A stretch of DNA of 64,000 nucleotides from Parvularcula dongshanensis (lineage in GTDB: Bacteria > Pseudomonadota > Alphaproteobacteria > Caulobacterales > Parvularculaceae). Location of the stretch: NCBI RefSeq assembly GCF_014199615.1, contig NZ_JACHOB010000003.1, forward strand, positions 186,001 through 250,000, in the 5' to 3' direction. Shown piece after piece: positions 36,479 to 45,071 of this stretch (position 1 is the stretch's first letter; each line of letters opens with the position of its first letter). The translations under genes and the position numbers were made by a program. The notes beneath the pieces are model-generated. The model was given only the letters and a program-made list of their open reading frames with translations, ran no database searches and was not told the origin of the DNA.

Positions 36479-37544
36479 CGCGCTCGAGGTCGAAGCGGTC
36501 GTTCGCTACCGTGACTTCACGCTCGACGTGGCGCAGCGCTTTCCCCCGTCGGGCTGCACCGCCGTCTTCGGACCGAGCGGCAGCGGCAAGTCCACGCTTC
36601 TTCGCGCGGTCGCCGGGTTCGTGCGGCCCCAGGCGGGACGCATCGCCTTCGGCGAAGCGGTCTGGTTCGAGGCCGGCGCCGGCCGCTTCGTTCCGCCTCA
36701 TCGCCGTCCGGTCGGCAGCGTATTCCAGGACGGAAGGCTGTTTCCCCACCTCAGCGTCGAGCGGAACCTCGCTTACGCGCAGAAGCGCGGGCAGAGGCGC
36801 GAGCAGGCGTTCGGCCTCGACGAGGTCGTCGAGGCGTTCGCCCTCGGCGACCTACTAAGCCGCAGCCCCGCGACCTTGTCCGGCGGGGAAGGGCGGCGCG
36901 TCGCGCTCGCCCGCACCTTGCTTTGCGGGCCGAGGCTGCTCCTACTCGACGAGCCGCTGGCAGGCCTCGACGGGGGGCGGAAGGCGGAGATCCTTCCCTA
37001 TCTGGAGGCGCTCATCGCGCGCTTCGCGCTGCCCGTCCTCCTCGTCAGCCACGATGCGCGCGAGGCGGCGCTCCTCGCGGAGCGCACGGCCGTGATGAGC
37101 GGCGGCCGAATCGCGGCGTTCGGTCCGACGGCGGAGGTCCTGAGCGCGGAGGGCATAGCCGGACATGCCGGCAGCGTCCTTACGGGAACCGTCGCGGGGC
37201 ACGACGAGGAAGCTTGGCTGACGACGATCGAGACCGGCGCGGGGGCGGTCTTCGTGCCTCTCGCACGGGAGCGCGCGGTGGGCGCCGCCGTCCGCCTCTA
37301 CGTCGATCCGCGTAACGTCGCCCTCGCGACGGCGCCGCCGCGAGGGCTGAGCATCAGGAACGTCCTGTCGGCGCAGGTGGCATCGGTGCAGCCCGAACCC
37401 GGGACGGCCTTCGCCGAAATCGTTCTGGACGCGGCGGGCGACCCGCTCCGCTCGCAGATCACCAAGGCGGCCGCCGCCGAGCTCGCGCTCGACGAAGGGC
37501 AAGCCGTCTTCGCCCTGATCAAGAGCGCCAGCTTCGACGATTAG
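36468..37544 (+). CDS. modC: Molybdate ABC transporter ATP-binding protein with TOBE domain
   Basis: ATPase powering molybdate uptake. Walker A GPSGSGKST (about 34-42), signature LSGGEGRR and Walker B LLLLDEPLAGLD are intact, with the switch His in LLVSHDAREAA. The C-terminal third holds a TOBE/MOP oxyanion-binding domain (GLSIRNVLSAQVASVQPEPG). Start is GTG at 36468, 11 nt inside modB. It ends in a 4-nt convergent overlap with the aldo/keto reductase gene. No ModE gene is seen in the window. Confidence 0.93.
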   Translation: MRSDALEVEAVVRYRDFTLDVAQRFPPSGCTAVFGPSGSGKSTLLRAVAGFVRPQAGRIAFGEAVWFEAGAGRFVPPHRRPVGSVFQDGRLFPHLSVERNLAYAQKRGQRREQAFGLDEVVEAFALGDLLSRSPATLSGGEGRRVALARTLLCGPRLLLLDEPLAGLDGGRKAEILPYLEALIARFALPVLLVSHDAREAALLAERTAVMSGGRIAAFGPTAEVLSAEGIAGHAGSVLTGTVAGHDEEAWLTTIETGAGAVFVPLARERAVGAAVRLYVDPRNVALATAPPRGLSIRNVLSAQVASVQPEPGTAFAEIVLDAAGDPLRSQITKAAAAELALDEGQAVFALIKSASFDD

Positions 37545-38524
37545 ACCGGGACGCGGATCGCGGGCTTCACCTCGGCGTCGTAGAGCTTCCGCAGCTCGTC
37601 ATGCACTTCCGGCGACAGCGCCGGCATCTCCGAGGCGGCGGCGTTGGCGCGGGCCTGAGCGGGCTTGGACGCGCCGGCGATGACCGAGCTGACGGCGTCG
37701 TGGTCCAGGCACCAGCGGATCGCGACCTGGGCGAGGGAGCCGTCGTGATCGGGCAGCGCGGCCTGTACCTTGTCGACGAGATCCAAGCCGGTATCGAAGG
37801 GGATGCCGGAGAAGGTCTCTCCGACGGAGAACGCTTCGCCGTTGCGGTTGTAGTTGCGGTGATCGGTCGGCGCGAAGTGCGTGTCGCGGCTGAACTTGCC
37901 CGTGAGAAGCCCGCTCGCCAGGGGCAGGCGGACGATGATGCCGACGTCCTGTTCCTTCGCGCGCGGCAGGAGCTCGTCGGCGGCGTCCTGGCGGAAGATG
38001 TTGAAGATGAGCTGGATGGAGGCGCAGCCGGGCTCGTCCAGGCAGACCATGCCCTCCTCGATCGTCTCGACGCTCGTTCCCCACGCCCGGACGAGGCCGT
38101 CCGCCTGCGCCTCGTTCATCACCTCGAAGAGGTCGCCGCCGCGCAGGACCTCCGGCGGGACGCAGTGGAGCTGGACGAGGTCGAGCGCGTCGACCCGCAA
38201 GCGGTCCGCCGACTGCTTGAGGTGGTCGCGAACGCCGTCCCGTCCGTAGGCGTCGGGATAGAGGTCGGCCGTGCGGCCGACCTTCGTCGCGAGGACCGGC
38301 CGGCGGGGCAGGGACGCCGCATGCTCCCCGACCAGCGCCTCGCTGCGTCCGTCGCCGTAGACGTCGGCGGTGTCGAAGAAGTCGATCCCCGCCTCGGTGG
38401 CGGCCGCGAGGACCGACTTCGCCTTCTCGTCCTCGATCGGACCGAAGTCGCCGCCGAGCTGCCAGCAGCCGAGCCCGACCTCGGAAACTTCGAAGCCCGT
38501 CTTGCCCAGTCGTCTGTGTCTCAC
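37541..38524 (-). CDS. Aldo/keto reductase
   Basis: NAD(P)H-dependent oxidoreductase of the aldo/keto reductase superfamily, 327 residues. The catalytic tetrad is visible: Asp and Tyr in FFDTADVYGDGRSE (about 49-62), Lys in VLATKVGR and His in LVQLHCVP. The start motif RRLGKTGFEVSEVGLGCWQLGG is typical of the YajO/Tas-like branch. The physiological substrate is not evident; it resembles enzymes annotated as L-glyceraldehyde 3-phosphate or pyridoxal reductases. Start is GTG 38524. It is probably monocistronic, upstream of nothing on its strand. Confidence 0.9.
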   Translation of the reverse strand: MRHRRLGKTGFEVSEVGLGCWQLGGDFGPIEDEKAKSVLAAATEAGIDFFDTADVYGDGRSEALVGEHAASLPRRPVLATKVGRTADLYPDAYGRDGVRDHLKQSADRLRVDALDLVQLHCVPPEVLRGGDLFEVMNEAQADGLVRAWGTSVETIEEGMVCLDEPGCASIQLIFNIFRQDAADELLPRAKEQDVGIIVRLPLASGLLTGKFSRDTHFAPTDHRNYNRNGEAFSVGETFSGIPFDTGLDLVDKVQAALPDHDGSLAQVAIRWCLDHDAVSSVIAGASKPAQARANAAASEMPALSPEVHDELRKLYDAEVKPAIRVPV

Positions 38525-38589
38525 GGCGTCCTCCAGCGTCTCAGAGCCAGGGAGCTATGCCGGAAGGGCGGACTAGGCAATTCCGGCCG

Positions 38590-40518
38590 TCAGTCAGCCG
38601 CCTCGATGGGGAGGCGGAACGGCGTGACGGGGCGGTCGTCCTCTTCGTAGAGGTTGACCAGCGGCACGTCGGCCCAGCCGTAGCGGACCTCCGTCGGCGA
38701 CGTGCCCTCGGCGTCGAGCCTGACCTCGTCGCCGTCGAGCACCGCGGCGGCGTAGCGGCACGCGCCGTCCTCTTCGCACAGCTCGAACCCGACCGGCGCG
38801 CCGTAGCCGACGGCCCGGATCTCAGGGCCGTCGGGGAAGGTCACGACGACGTCCCCGCCGTCCATCCGCGCCGCCGCCGGCGAGCGGCCGTCCGTCGCGC
38901 CCTCTTCGCCGTAGGCGAGCCGTTCCAGCATGGTCGCGACGCGGTGGCCGACGATCTGCTTGTTGGCGGGATGGATGTCGAAGCGGTCGCCCGCGTCGAT
39001 GATGACGGCGAGGCCGACGTTCTCGTCATCGAGCGCGACCTGCCGCTCCGCCTCCCGCACGCCCGCCCAGCCAGAGTCAGCAGGACCCGCAGGCAAGGCG
39101 CCGAAGCCCGGCAGCTGGACGAGGACGACGGGGAGGTCCTCGCCGAACATTCCGCGCCACTCCGCGATCATGGCGTTGAGGAGCGCTTCGTACGTGTCCG
39201 GCTTGCCGGTGTTCGATTCCCCCTGATACCAGACGCCCGCCTTGAACCGGCGCCCGTCGAGGGGCGCCATCATGCCGTTGGCGATGGTCGTCAGTCCGTG
39301 GACGGACTCCCACGGCGCGCGCGGCGGCTGGCCGACCTCCTTCGGCGCGACGTCGTAGGTCCAGCCCTCGGCGAGCGGCACCGTGCCGTTCGCCCGAAGC
39401 TGCATCGCCTCGGCCGGGCCGTGCAGGCCGCCAGGGCCCCACCGGTTGTTCACGTTGACGACGATCGTGTTCTCGCCCTCGCGCAGCACGCCTTGCGGCA
39501 GCGCGTGATCGCGTGGCGTGCTCCAGCCGAACTCGTTGGCGACGTACTCGCCGTTGATCCAGACCGAGTCGACCTCGCTGAGCGAGCCGAGCGACAGGAC
39601 GGGCGCCTCGGCGGCGGCTTGCTCCGCCGTGAGGTCGGCGGTGTTGCGCAGCCAGACGACGCCGTCCGACCCCGAAAGGCGCGGGTCGCCCCACTCCCGC
39701 CAATCGCTCATCGCGGGCACGGCCTTCCACGCCGACGCGTCGTGGTCCTCGGCCCAGGGCGAGGTGTCGCCGGCAGCGTCGTGCCACCAGGCTTCCCACT
39801 GCTCGCCGAAGGTCGCGAGGCCGTCCGCCTCGTCCTTCGCATAGTCCGCGAGGAGGGCCAGCTCGTCGCCGAACTCGTCCGTCGTCTCCTTCAGCGTCTC
39901 GGCGCTGACATAGGCCTCGATCTGCGCGCCACCCCAGGAGTTGTCGATGAGGCCGAGGGGCACGTCCTCGTTCTCCTGAACCTCGCGCGCGGCGAAGTAG
40001 CAGACGGCCGAGAAGTCGCGCAGGCTCTCGGCGGAGGCGACTTTCCAAGCCGCCCCGTCGGGCAGAGCGTCGGCCGGGGCAGGGGTCGCCTCGAGCGGAA
40101 CCTTCATGACGCGAATCGTCTCGCTCGTCGGCTTGGCAAGCTCGTCGTCGGCGTTGAGCGCCTTCCTGACCGGGAACTCCATGTTCGACTGGCCCGAGCA
40201 GAGCCAGACGTCGCCGACGAGAACGTCCGAGACCTCGGCATAGCCGTCGCCCGCGTCCGCGCTGAGCGTGTAGGGGCCGCCGGCGGACATGGCCGGCAGG
40301 GTGACCTCGAACCGCCCGTTCCGGTCGGCGCGCGTGCGCTGGGTCGCGTCGCCGAGCCTGACCGTGACGCGCGTACGCGGCGCCGCCGTACCGCGAATCG
40401 CGATCGGCTCGTCGCGCTGCACGACCATCGAGTCGCCGACGTCGCTGGAAAAGGACACCGAGCCGTCGTCAGCCGCGGCTTGCACGGCGATTGCTAGAAG
40501 GGCAGCGTGTAAGATCAT
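38590..40518 (-). CDS. Sialate O-acetylesterase family SGNH esterase, secreted
   Basis: SGNH-fold carbohydrate esterase that removes acetyl groups from sugars (sialic acid or other acetylated glycans). ATG at 40518 gives a signal peptide (MILHAALLAIAVQAAAD). The catalytic Ser is in LCSGQSNMEF (about 109), the oxyanion-hole residues in IDNSWGGAQIEAY, and the Asp-His pair in DIHPANKQIVGHR. A beta-sandwich insert with WINGEYVANEFGW lies between the catalytic halves, as in bacterial SASA proteins. It is divergent from a sugar/H+ symporter with a palindromic site between them, suggesting joint control in glycan use. Confidence 0.88.
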   Translation of the reverse strand: MILHAALLAIAVQAAADDGSVSFSSDVGDSMVVQRDEPIAIRGTAAPRTRVTVRLGDATQRTRADRNGRFEVTLPAMSAGGPYTLSADAGDGYAEVSDVLVGDVWLCSGQSNMEFPVRKALNADDELAKPTSETIRVMKVPLEATPAPADALPDGAAWKVASAESLRDFSAVCYFAAREVQENEDVPLGLIDNSWGGAQIEAYVSAETLKETTDEFGDELALLADYAKDEADGLATFGEQWEAWWHDAAGDTSPWAEDHDASAWKAVPAMSDWREWGDPRLSGSDGVVWLRNTADLTAEQAAAEAPVLSLGSLSEVDSVWINGEYVANEFGWSTPRDHALPQGVLREGENTIVVNVNNRWGPGGLHGPAEAMQLRANGTVPLAEGWTYDVAPKEVGQPPRAPWESVHGLTTIANGMMAPLDGRRFKAGVWYQGESNTGKPDTYEALLNAMIAEWRGMFGEDLPVVLVQLPGFGALPAGPADSGWAGVREAERQVALDDENVGLAVIIDAGDRFDIHPANKQIVGHRVATMLERLAYGEEGATDGRSPAAARMDGGDVVVTFPDGPEIRAVGYGAPVGFELCEEDGACRYAAAVLDGDEVRLDAEGTSPTEVRYGWADVPLVNLYEEDDRPVTPFRLPIEAAD

Positions 40519-40598
40519 TCGAGGCGTTTCCTGTCTCGTTGGACTCGGTGGAGGGTAGAGAGCCCGAAGAGGCTCCGCCAACCGCCGGATGCAGCGAG

Positions 40599-40619
40599 GT
40601 TGCCGGGCGCTCCGGCAAC
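40599..40619. promoter_or_regulatory. Perfect 8-bp palindrome in the esterase/sugar-porter divergent promoter region
   Basis: GTTGCCGG and CCGGCAAC flank the 5-bp centre GCGCT. Just beside it (40621-40632) is TGATAGCGATCA, a TGAT/ATCA dyad around AGCG, reminiscent of LacI-family operators. The sites lie 81 bp from the esterase start and about 50-63 bp from the porter start, the right place to control both. No LacI-type gene is in the window. Confidence 0.45.
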
Positions 40620-40681
40620 ATGATAGCGATCACAAGTCACAAAACAGGCGAATCGGCTCGCCAAGCTAGGGTAGGAACAAG

Positions 40682-42130
40682 ATGAGCGTCACCACCACGC
40701 CCGAGGGGGCGCAAACGCCGGAGGGGGCGCACGGCGCGCACGTCCTCGCGGCGCCGAACACTGCCTACATCATCACCATCGCGGTCATCGCCACGCTCGG
40801 CGGCTTCCTGTTCGGCTTCGACTCGGGCGTGATCAACGGCACGGTCGACGGCCTTCAGACGGCCTTCGGATCGACGACGGTCGGCACGGGCTGGTCCGTC
40901 TCCTCGATGCTGCTCGGCTCGGCCGCGGGCGCGCTCGCGGCGGGCCGCCTCGCCGATGCGTTCGGGCGGCGGGCCATGCTGATGGTGGCGGCCGTCTGCT
41001 TCATCATCTCGGCCTGGGGGTCGGGGATCGCGACCGGCGTCACCGAGTTCGTCATCTACCGCATCATCGGCGGCCTCGCCGTCGGCGCGGCGTCGGTCAT
41101 GTCGCCCGCCTACATCTCCGAGATCGCGCCCGCGCGTCACCGGGGCGCGCTCGGCACGGCGCAGCAGATCGCCATCGTGACGGGCCTCTTCATCGCGTTC
41201 TTGTCGAACTTCCTCCTCGCGCGGTCGGCCGGGGGTTCCACGGCTGAGTTCGCCCTGGGCTATGAGACCTGGCGCTGGATGTTCTGGGTCGAGCTGCTGC
41301 CGGCCTTCATCTTCCTCGGCGCGCTCTTCGCGATCCCGGAGAGCCCCCGCTTCCTCGTCGCGAAGGGCAAGGCCGATAGCGCCAAAGGCGTGCTCGCCAA
41401 GCTCTTCGGCGGCGGCGCGGACGCCAAGGTCGCCGAGATCGAGCGTACGCTCGCGCGTGATCACAAGCCGCGCTTCTCCGACCTGACGAATGGCGGCAAG
41501 ATCCGTCCGATCGTCTGGGTCGGCATCGGCCTCGCCGTGTTCCAGCAGCTCGTCGGCATCAACGTCATCTTCTACTACGGCGCGGTGCTGTGGCAGTCGG
41601 CCGGCTTCTCCGAGGACAGCGCGCTGCTGCAGAACGTCCTTTCGGGCGGGATCAGCATCCTGGCCGTGGTCGTCTGCCTCGCCATGATCGACCGCGTCGG
41701 GCGCAAGCCGTTCTTGTTCTGGGGTTCGATCGGCATGGTCGTCACCCTCGGCATCATGTGCTTCGCCTTCTCGACCGGCAGCCTCGGCGATGACGGCAAC
41801 CTGCAGCTGTCCGGTTCCATGGGCACGGTCGCGTTGGTCGCGGGCCTCGCCTACGTCTTCGCCTTCAACCTCTCCTGGGGTCCGGTGATGTGGGTGCTCC
41901 TGGGCGAGATGTTCCCGAACCAGTTCCGCGGTTCGGCCCTGGCGGTCGCGGGACTGTCGCAATGGCTCGCGAACTTCCTCGTGACCTGGAGCTTCCCGAT
42001 CTTCCTCGCGGGCATCGGCCTGGCGGGCGCCTACGGCATCTACGCCTTCTTCGCGCTCGTCTCGGTGTTCTTCGTCGCCAAGATGGTGCGCGAGACCAAG
42101 GGCATGGAACTCGAGGACATGGTCGGCTGA
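40682..42130 (+). CDS. MFS sugar porter (sugar:H+ symporter)
   Basis: Major facilitator transporter of the sugar porter family (XylE/GalP/AraE-like), 482 residues with 12 membrane helices. Diagnostic motifs: GGFLFGFDSGVINGTVDGLQ in helix 1, GRLADAFGRR after helix 2, RIIGGLAVGAASV, PAYISEIAPARHRGALG, PESPRFLV, QQLVGINVIFYYG in helix 7, DRVGRKP and GEMFPNQFRG. The sugar cannot be told from sequence; D-glucose, xylose or galactose are all possible. AGGA sits 6 nt before ATG 40682. A strong terminator follows. Divergent partner: the acetyl-esterase gene. Confidence 0.9.
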   Translation: MSVTTTPEGAQTPEGAHGAHVLAAPNTAYIITIAVIATLGGFLFGFDSGVINGTVDGLQTAFGSTTVGTGWSVSSMLLGSAAGALAAGRLADAFGRRAMLMVAAVCFIISAWGSGIATGVTEFVIYRIIGGLAVGAASVMSPAYISEIAPARHRGALGTAQQIAIVTGLFIAFLSNFLLARSAGGSTAEFALGYETWRWMFWVELLPAFIFLGALFAIPESPRFLVAKGKADSAKGVLAKLFGGGADAKVAEIERTLARDHKPRFSDLTNGGKIRPIVWVGIGLAVFQQLVGINVIFYYGAVLWQSAGFSEDSALLQNVLSGGISILAVVVCLAMIDRVGRKPFLFWGSIGMVVTLGIMCFAFSTGSLGDDGNLQLSGSMGTVALVAGLAYVFAFNLSWGPVMWVLLGEMFPNQFRGSALAVAGLSQWLANFLVTWSFPIFLAGIGLAGAYGIYAFFALVSVFFVAKMVRETKGMELEDMVG

Positions 42131-42153
42131 GGCCGTCAGCCTCTCTTCAGACG

Positions 42154-42187
42154 AAAGGGCGGACCTTCGGGTCCGCCCTTTTTCTTT
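42154..42187 (+). terminator. Rho-independent terminator of the sugar-porter gene
   Basis: AAAGGGCGGACC pairs with GGTCCGCCCTTT around the very stable TTCG tetraloop, followed by a T-rich tail (TTTCTTT). It starts 24 bp after the stop codon and lies between convergent genes. This is the best intrinsic terminator in the window. Confidence 0.9.
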
Positions 42188-42196
42188 GCTGGTCGG

Positions 42197-43105
42197 CTAA
42201 CGCCAGGCGCCGCTGCGCAGGACCTTGGCGAGGAGCACCGGTGACCAAAGGATCGGATGGCGGCGCTGGCTCTCGGTCAGCTGCAGCTCGACGCCGGAGT
42301 GGCTCTTGAGCTTGTGCAGCGCATAGTCGACGCCGCCGTCGAAGGTGAAGGCGGCCTTGAGCACCCGCGCCACCGTCAGCGGCTTGCCGAGCGCGCGACG
42401 AAGCGCCCACCTGTCGGCACCGCCCTTCGGCAAGGCATGGCGGCCCTCCGCGTCCGGCGTGCCGAAGAGCGCTGTCGTCAGCGCTTCGTAGCGGCGCAGG
42501 TCCGCCTCGACGATGCTGGCCGCACGGCCCTCGGCGTCCTCGGCGCGAAGCTCCGTTCGGTAGGACGCGGCGAGGGCGCCGGTCCAGAACGCTCGCGCGG
42601 TGACGGGACCGGAGAAGAGCGGCAGGGCGGCGCTCGCAAAGCTGCGCACGCTGGCGGCGAGGCCGCGCAGCATCCGGGACCGGACCTCTTCGTCCTGAGG
42701 CTCCACCACCAGCGTCCTTTGCGCGAAGCGTCCCCAGACCGACGAGAGGAGCGCCGCTTCGCTCGCGCGTCGTTCGAAGGCGGGGAGGGAGAGGACCGAA
42801 GCCTTCGCCCGGACCGTCCCGCCCTCGGGCGTCGGCACCTCGAGGTAGAAGACGTTGGGCGGCAGGGCGGCGTTCGCCGCCGCGCTGAGCGCGCGGCCAT
42901 GAAAGGCGCGGTAGCTGTGCACGAGGACGTAGAGGTCCAGCATCTTCGACGGATCGTCCGACTCGCGCAGCCCCGAGCCGTAGAAGAGAAAGCCTGCGAT
43001 CGAATCGCGGGGCGCGCGGGCGCGGATCGCCTCGGTCAGCGCGAGCAGGCGGGCGGGGGGCGGGGCCTGCTCCGCCTCGACGACGTCGAGCACCGCATCC
43101 GTCAC
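42197..43105 (-). CDS. Tam41/Mmp37-like nucleotidyltransferase, candidate CDP-diacylglycerol synthase
   Basis: A 302-residue soluble protein. Near the N-terminus GFLFYGSGLRES followed by KMLDLYVLVHSYRAFHG has the nucleotidyltransferase G-S-x(n)-D-x layout seen in the mitochondrial CDP-DAG synthase Tam41 (YGSGxF...KMxDFxxAVxxxxxWH), and a small insertion precedes the DLY. The rest is helical, without membrane segments. Context supports the call: its GTG start overlaps the stop of a diacylglycerol-kinase-family gene, which would supply phosphatidic acid, the Tam41 substrate. The second metal Asp of the family motif is Tyr here (DLY), so activity is uncertain. I am moderately confident of the fold, less of the reaction. 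Confidence 0.55.
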   Translation of the reverse strand: MTDAVLDVVEAEQAPPPARLLALTEAIRARAPRDSIAGFLFYGSGLRESDDPSKMLDLYVLVHSYRAFHGRALSAAANAALPPNVFYLEVPTPEGGTVRAKASVLSLPAFERRASEAALLSSVWGRFAQRTLVVEPQDEEVRSRMLRGLAASVRSFASAALPLFSGPVTARAFWTGALAASYRTELRAEDAEGRAASIVEADLRRYEALTTALFGTPDAEGRHALPKGGADRWALRRALGKPLTVARVLKAAFTFDGGVDYALHKLKSHSGVELQLTESQRRHPILWSPVLLAKVLRSGAWR

Positions 43106-43992
43106 GGCATCACCACCGTCAGGGACCGAGGCGAAGTGACCGTCAGAGGCCCGGTCGGGATGTCCTCGCCGTCGAGGACGAGCGGCGCCTCGGTGTCCAG
43201 CCGCAAGGTATGGACGTTGCGGCTGAGGTAGCCGTCGACCGCCGTCCGGTTCGGCTTCATGCCGAGCCAGAGCTGGACCAGGCGGCGGCGCAGGTGGCGG
43301 CTGTCGCCCCGCGCCAGGGTCACGCGGATCGGCGCCTTCTCGCGGCCCCAGAAAGGATCGAGGCCGACCATCAGGCCGGGCAGAGTGGTGACGAGGGCGA
43401 AGCGCGCGTCCGGGCCGAAGGTCTCGCCGTCGAGGTCCGCCCGCGTCGCGTCAGGCGCCATGATCGCCTTGCGTCGTCCCTTCTCGCCCCACGCGATGCC
43501 CGCGACGGCGCCTGCGACCTGCAGGCTGCCCTCAGCGCCCTGAGACTGGATCGCCTCGCGGGCGTAGGCGATGCCGCGCGGCACGGCGCCCGCGGCGAGG
43601 AAGAAGCCGAAGAGAGGGTCGCCCGCGCCCTCGACCCTGAGGACGGGCAGGCGGCGGAGGCGGCCGCCCTTCGTCAGGAGGCGGGTGAGGACGCTCGCCT
43701 CCCGCGGGGCGCCTGCGATGCGGGCCACGAGATCGGTCATGCCGCCGGGGACGAGGATCAGGCGGGGGGCCGGCGCCCCGGCCTCGACCCGTCGCATGAC
43801 CGCCGTGGTGACCGCGAGCACGGTGCCGTCGCCGCCTTCGACCGCGATGAGGTCGTGGCCCTCGATCTGCGCCTCGATCGCGCCGAAGTCCGGCACGGCG
43901 CGGGCTGCCCCCGGCAGGTCCACGCGCGCGAGCACGGAGCCACGCGTCGCGACCGTGTGGCTCTCGGGGTTCGTCAGCAGGAGAGGCCTCAG
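43102..43992 (-). CDS. Diacylglycerol kinase-family lipid kinase, probable CTG start
   Basis: Lipid kinase of the DgkB/YegS/sphingosine-kinase catalytic family, phosphorylating diacylglycerol or a similar lipid. The nucleotide site is IAVEGGDGTVLAV, and the C-terminal beta-sandwich domain is present. The N-terminal LRPLLLTNPES is exactly the usual first strand ([M]RPLLLxNPxS), and its Leu is CTG (43992-43990), overlapping the lptG TGA as CTGA. No ATG/GTG/TTG occurs before Val-19 (GTG), which would delete that strand. I therefore propose CTG initiation. It is the third gene of lptF-lptG-DAGK-Tam41-like. The exact lipid substrate is unknown; ceramide is conceivable given the nearby sphingolipid-type genes. 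Confidence 0.85.
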   Translation of the reverse strand: MRPLLLTNPESHTVATRGSVLARVDLPGAARAVPDFGAIEAQIEGHDLIAVEGGDGTVLAVTTAVMRRVEAGAPAPRLILVPGGMTDLVARIAGAPREASVLTRLLTKGGRLRRLPVLRVEGAGDPLFGFFLAAGAVPRGIAYAREAIQSQGAEGSLQVAGAVAGIAWGEKGRRKAIMAPDATRADLDGETFGPDARFALVTTLPGLMVGLDPFWGREKAPIRVTLARGDSRHLRRRLVQLWLGMKPNRTAVDGYLSRNVHTLRLDTEAPLVLDGEDIPTGPLTVTSPRSLTVVMP

Positions 43993-45071
43993 CGCGGCCT
44001 CTCCCGACTGAGGCAGAGGTAGACGCCGAGGAGCGCGAAGAGGCCGATCGGGAAGGCGATGGCCCAGCCTGGCTTGGTCGCGCCCGCCTCGGCGAAGGAG
44101 AGCATGACGCCGTCGAAGATGAGGTAGCCGAAGCCGAGCGCGAGGCAGCCGATCATGGCGAGGTCTCCCGAGGCCTGCCGGCTGAGCTGTTGCATCAGGG
44201 GCACGGAGCACAGGACGAGCGCGAGGGCGGCGAGGGGGCGCGTCAGGCGGTGGATGAACCAGGTCTGATAGGTGAAGCCGGGCCGGCTGCCCGAACCTCG
44301 CAGCTGCTCGAGCGCCTGCATGTCGGCGAGGGACAGGTCGCGCGGCTCCGCGATGACGCGGTCGAGCGAGGCGGGCGTCTGCTCGCTCCGCCACCGGGCG
44401 GAAGGCTTCGGCGCACCGGGCTCCAACGAGACGACGCGGGTGCCGCCGAGTTCCCACTCCTCGTCCCCCCTCCACGTCGCGGTGTCGGCGAAGGTGATCG
44501 CGCTCGGCGCTCCGTCCTCGCCGATGTCGTAGATCTGCACGTCGCCGAAGGTCTCGGGTCCGCGCCGGGAGGCGATGCGGACGATCCGGCCCTGGTCGGC
44601 GATCCAAAGGGGGTCTTCATCGGAGAGGAGGTCCCCGGAGTAGCCCGGCGCGCCCCAGGACTGAAGGCCGCGCACGGCGCTCGGCATGGCCGTGTCGACG
44701 ATGAGGATCGACAGGCCGGCGATCAGCAGCGTCATCGGCGCGATCAGCACGACTTGGCGGAAGGCGGAGAGGCCCGCCGCGGTCAGCGCGACGATCTCCC
44801 GCCGCCGCACGAGGGAGACGTAGGTCAGGACGACGGCGAGGAGGATCGCGACCAAGAGAGTGCGGTCGAAGATCACCGGCATGCGCTGAATCAGGTAGGT
44901 GGTCGCGCCCCCGGCGCCCATCGCCTCGGCCCGCTCGGCGATCTCGGAAGAGTTGGCGAGGCTGTCGAGGAGGCCGATCAGGGTCACGCTCGCGATCGCG
45001 GCCATGGCCCAACGGCTGGCGAGCATGCCGCTGAGATAGACGGCGAAGCGGAACTGGCTGCCCCCCATCAC
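43989..45071 (-). CDS. lptG: LPS export permease LptG
   Basis: Inner-membrane component of the LptB2FG transporter that extracts LPS and feeds it to the LptC-A-D bridge. About 360 residues with six helices; three N-terminal helices, a periplasmic beta-jellyroll domain (about 130-260), then three more. YjgP/YjgQ signatures include SLVRRREIVALTAAGLS. The start is GTG 45071 (GTGA overlap with lptF) or the ATG directly after. It ends in a CTGA overlap with the lipid-kinase gene. Confidence 0.93.
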   Translation of the reverse strand: MMGGSQFRFAVYLSGMLASRWAMAAIASVTLIGLLDSLANSSEIAERAEAMGAGGATTYLIQRMPVIFDRTLLVAILLAVVLTYVSLVRRREIVALTAAGLSAFRQVVLIAPMTLLIAGLSILIVDTAMPSAVRGLQSWGAPGYSGDLLSDEDPLWIADQGRIVRIASRRGPETFGDVQIYDIGEDGAPSAITFADTATWRGDEEWELGGTRVVSLEPGAPKPSARWRSEQTPASLDRVIAEPRDLSLADMQALEQLRGSGSRPGFTYQTWFIHRLTRPLAALALVLCSVPLMQQLSRQASGDLAMIGCLALGFGYLIFDGVMLSFAEAGATKPGWAIAFPIGLFALLGVYLCLSRERPR

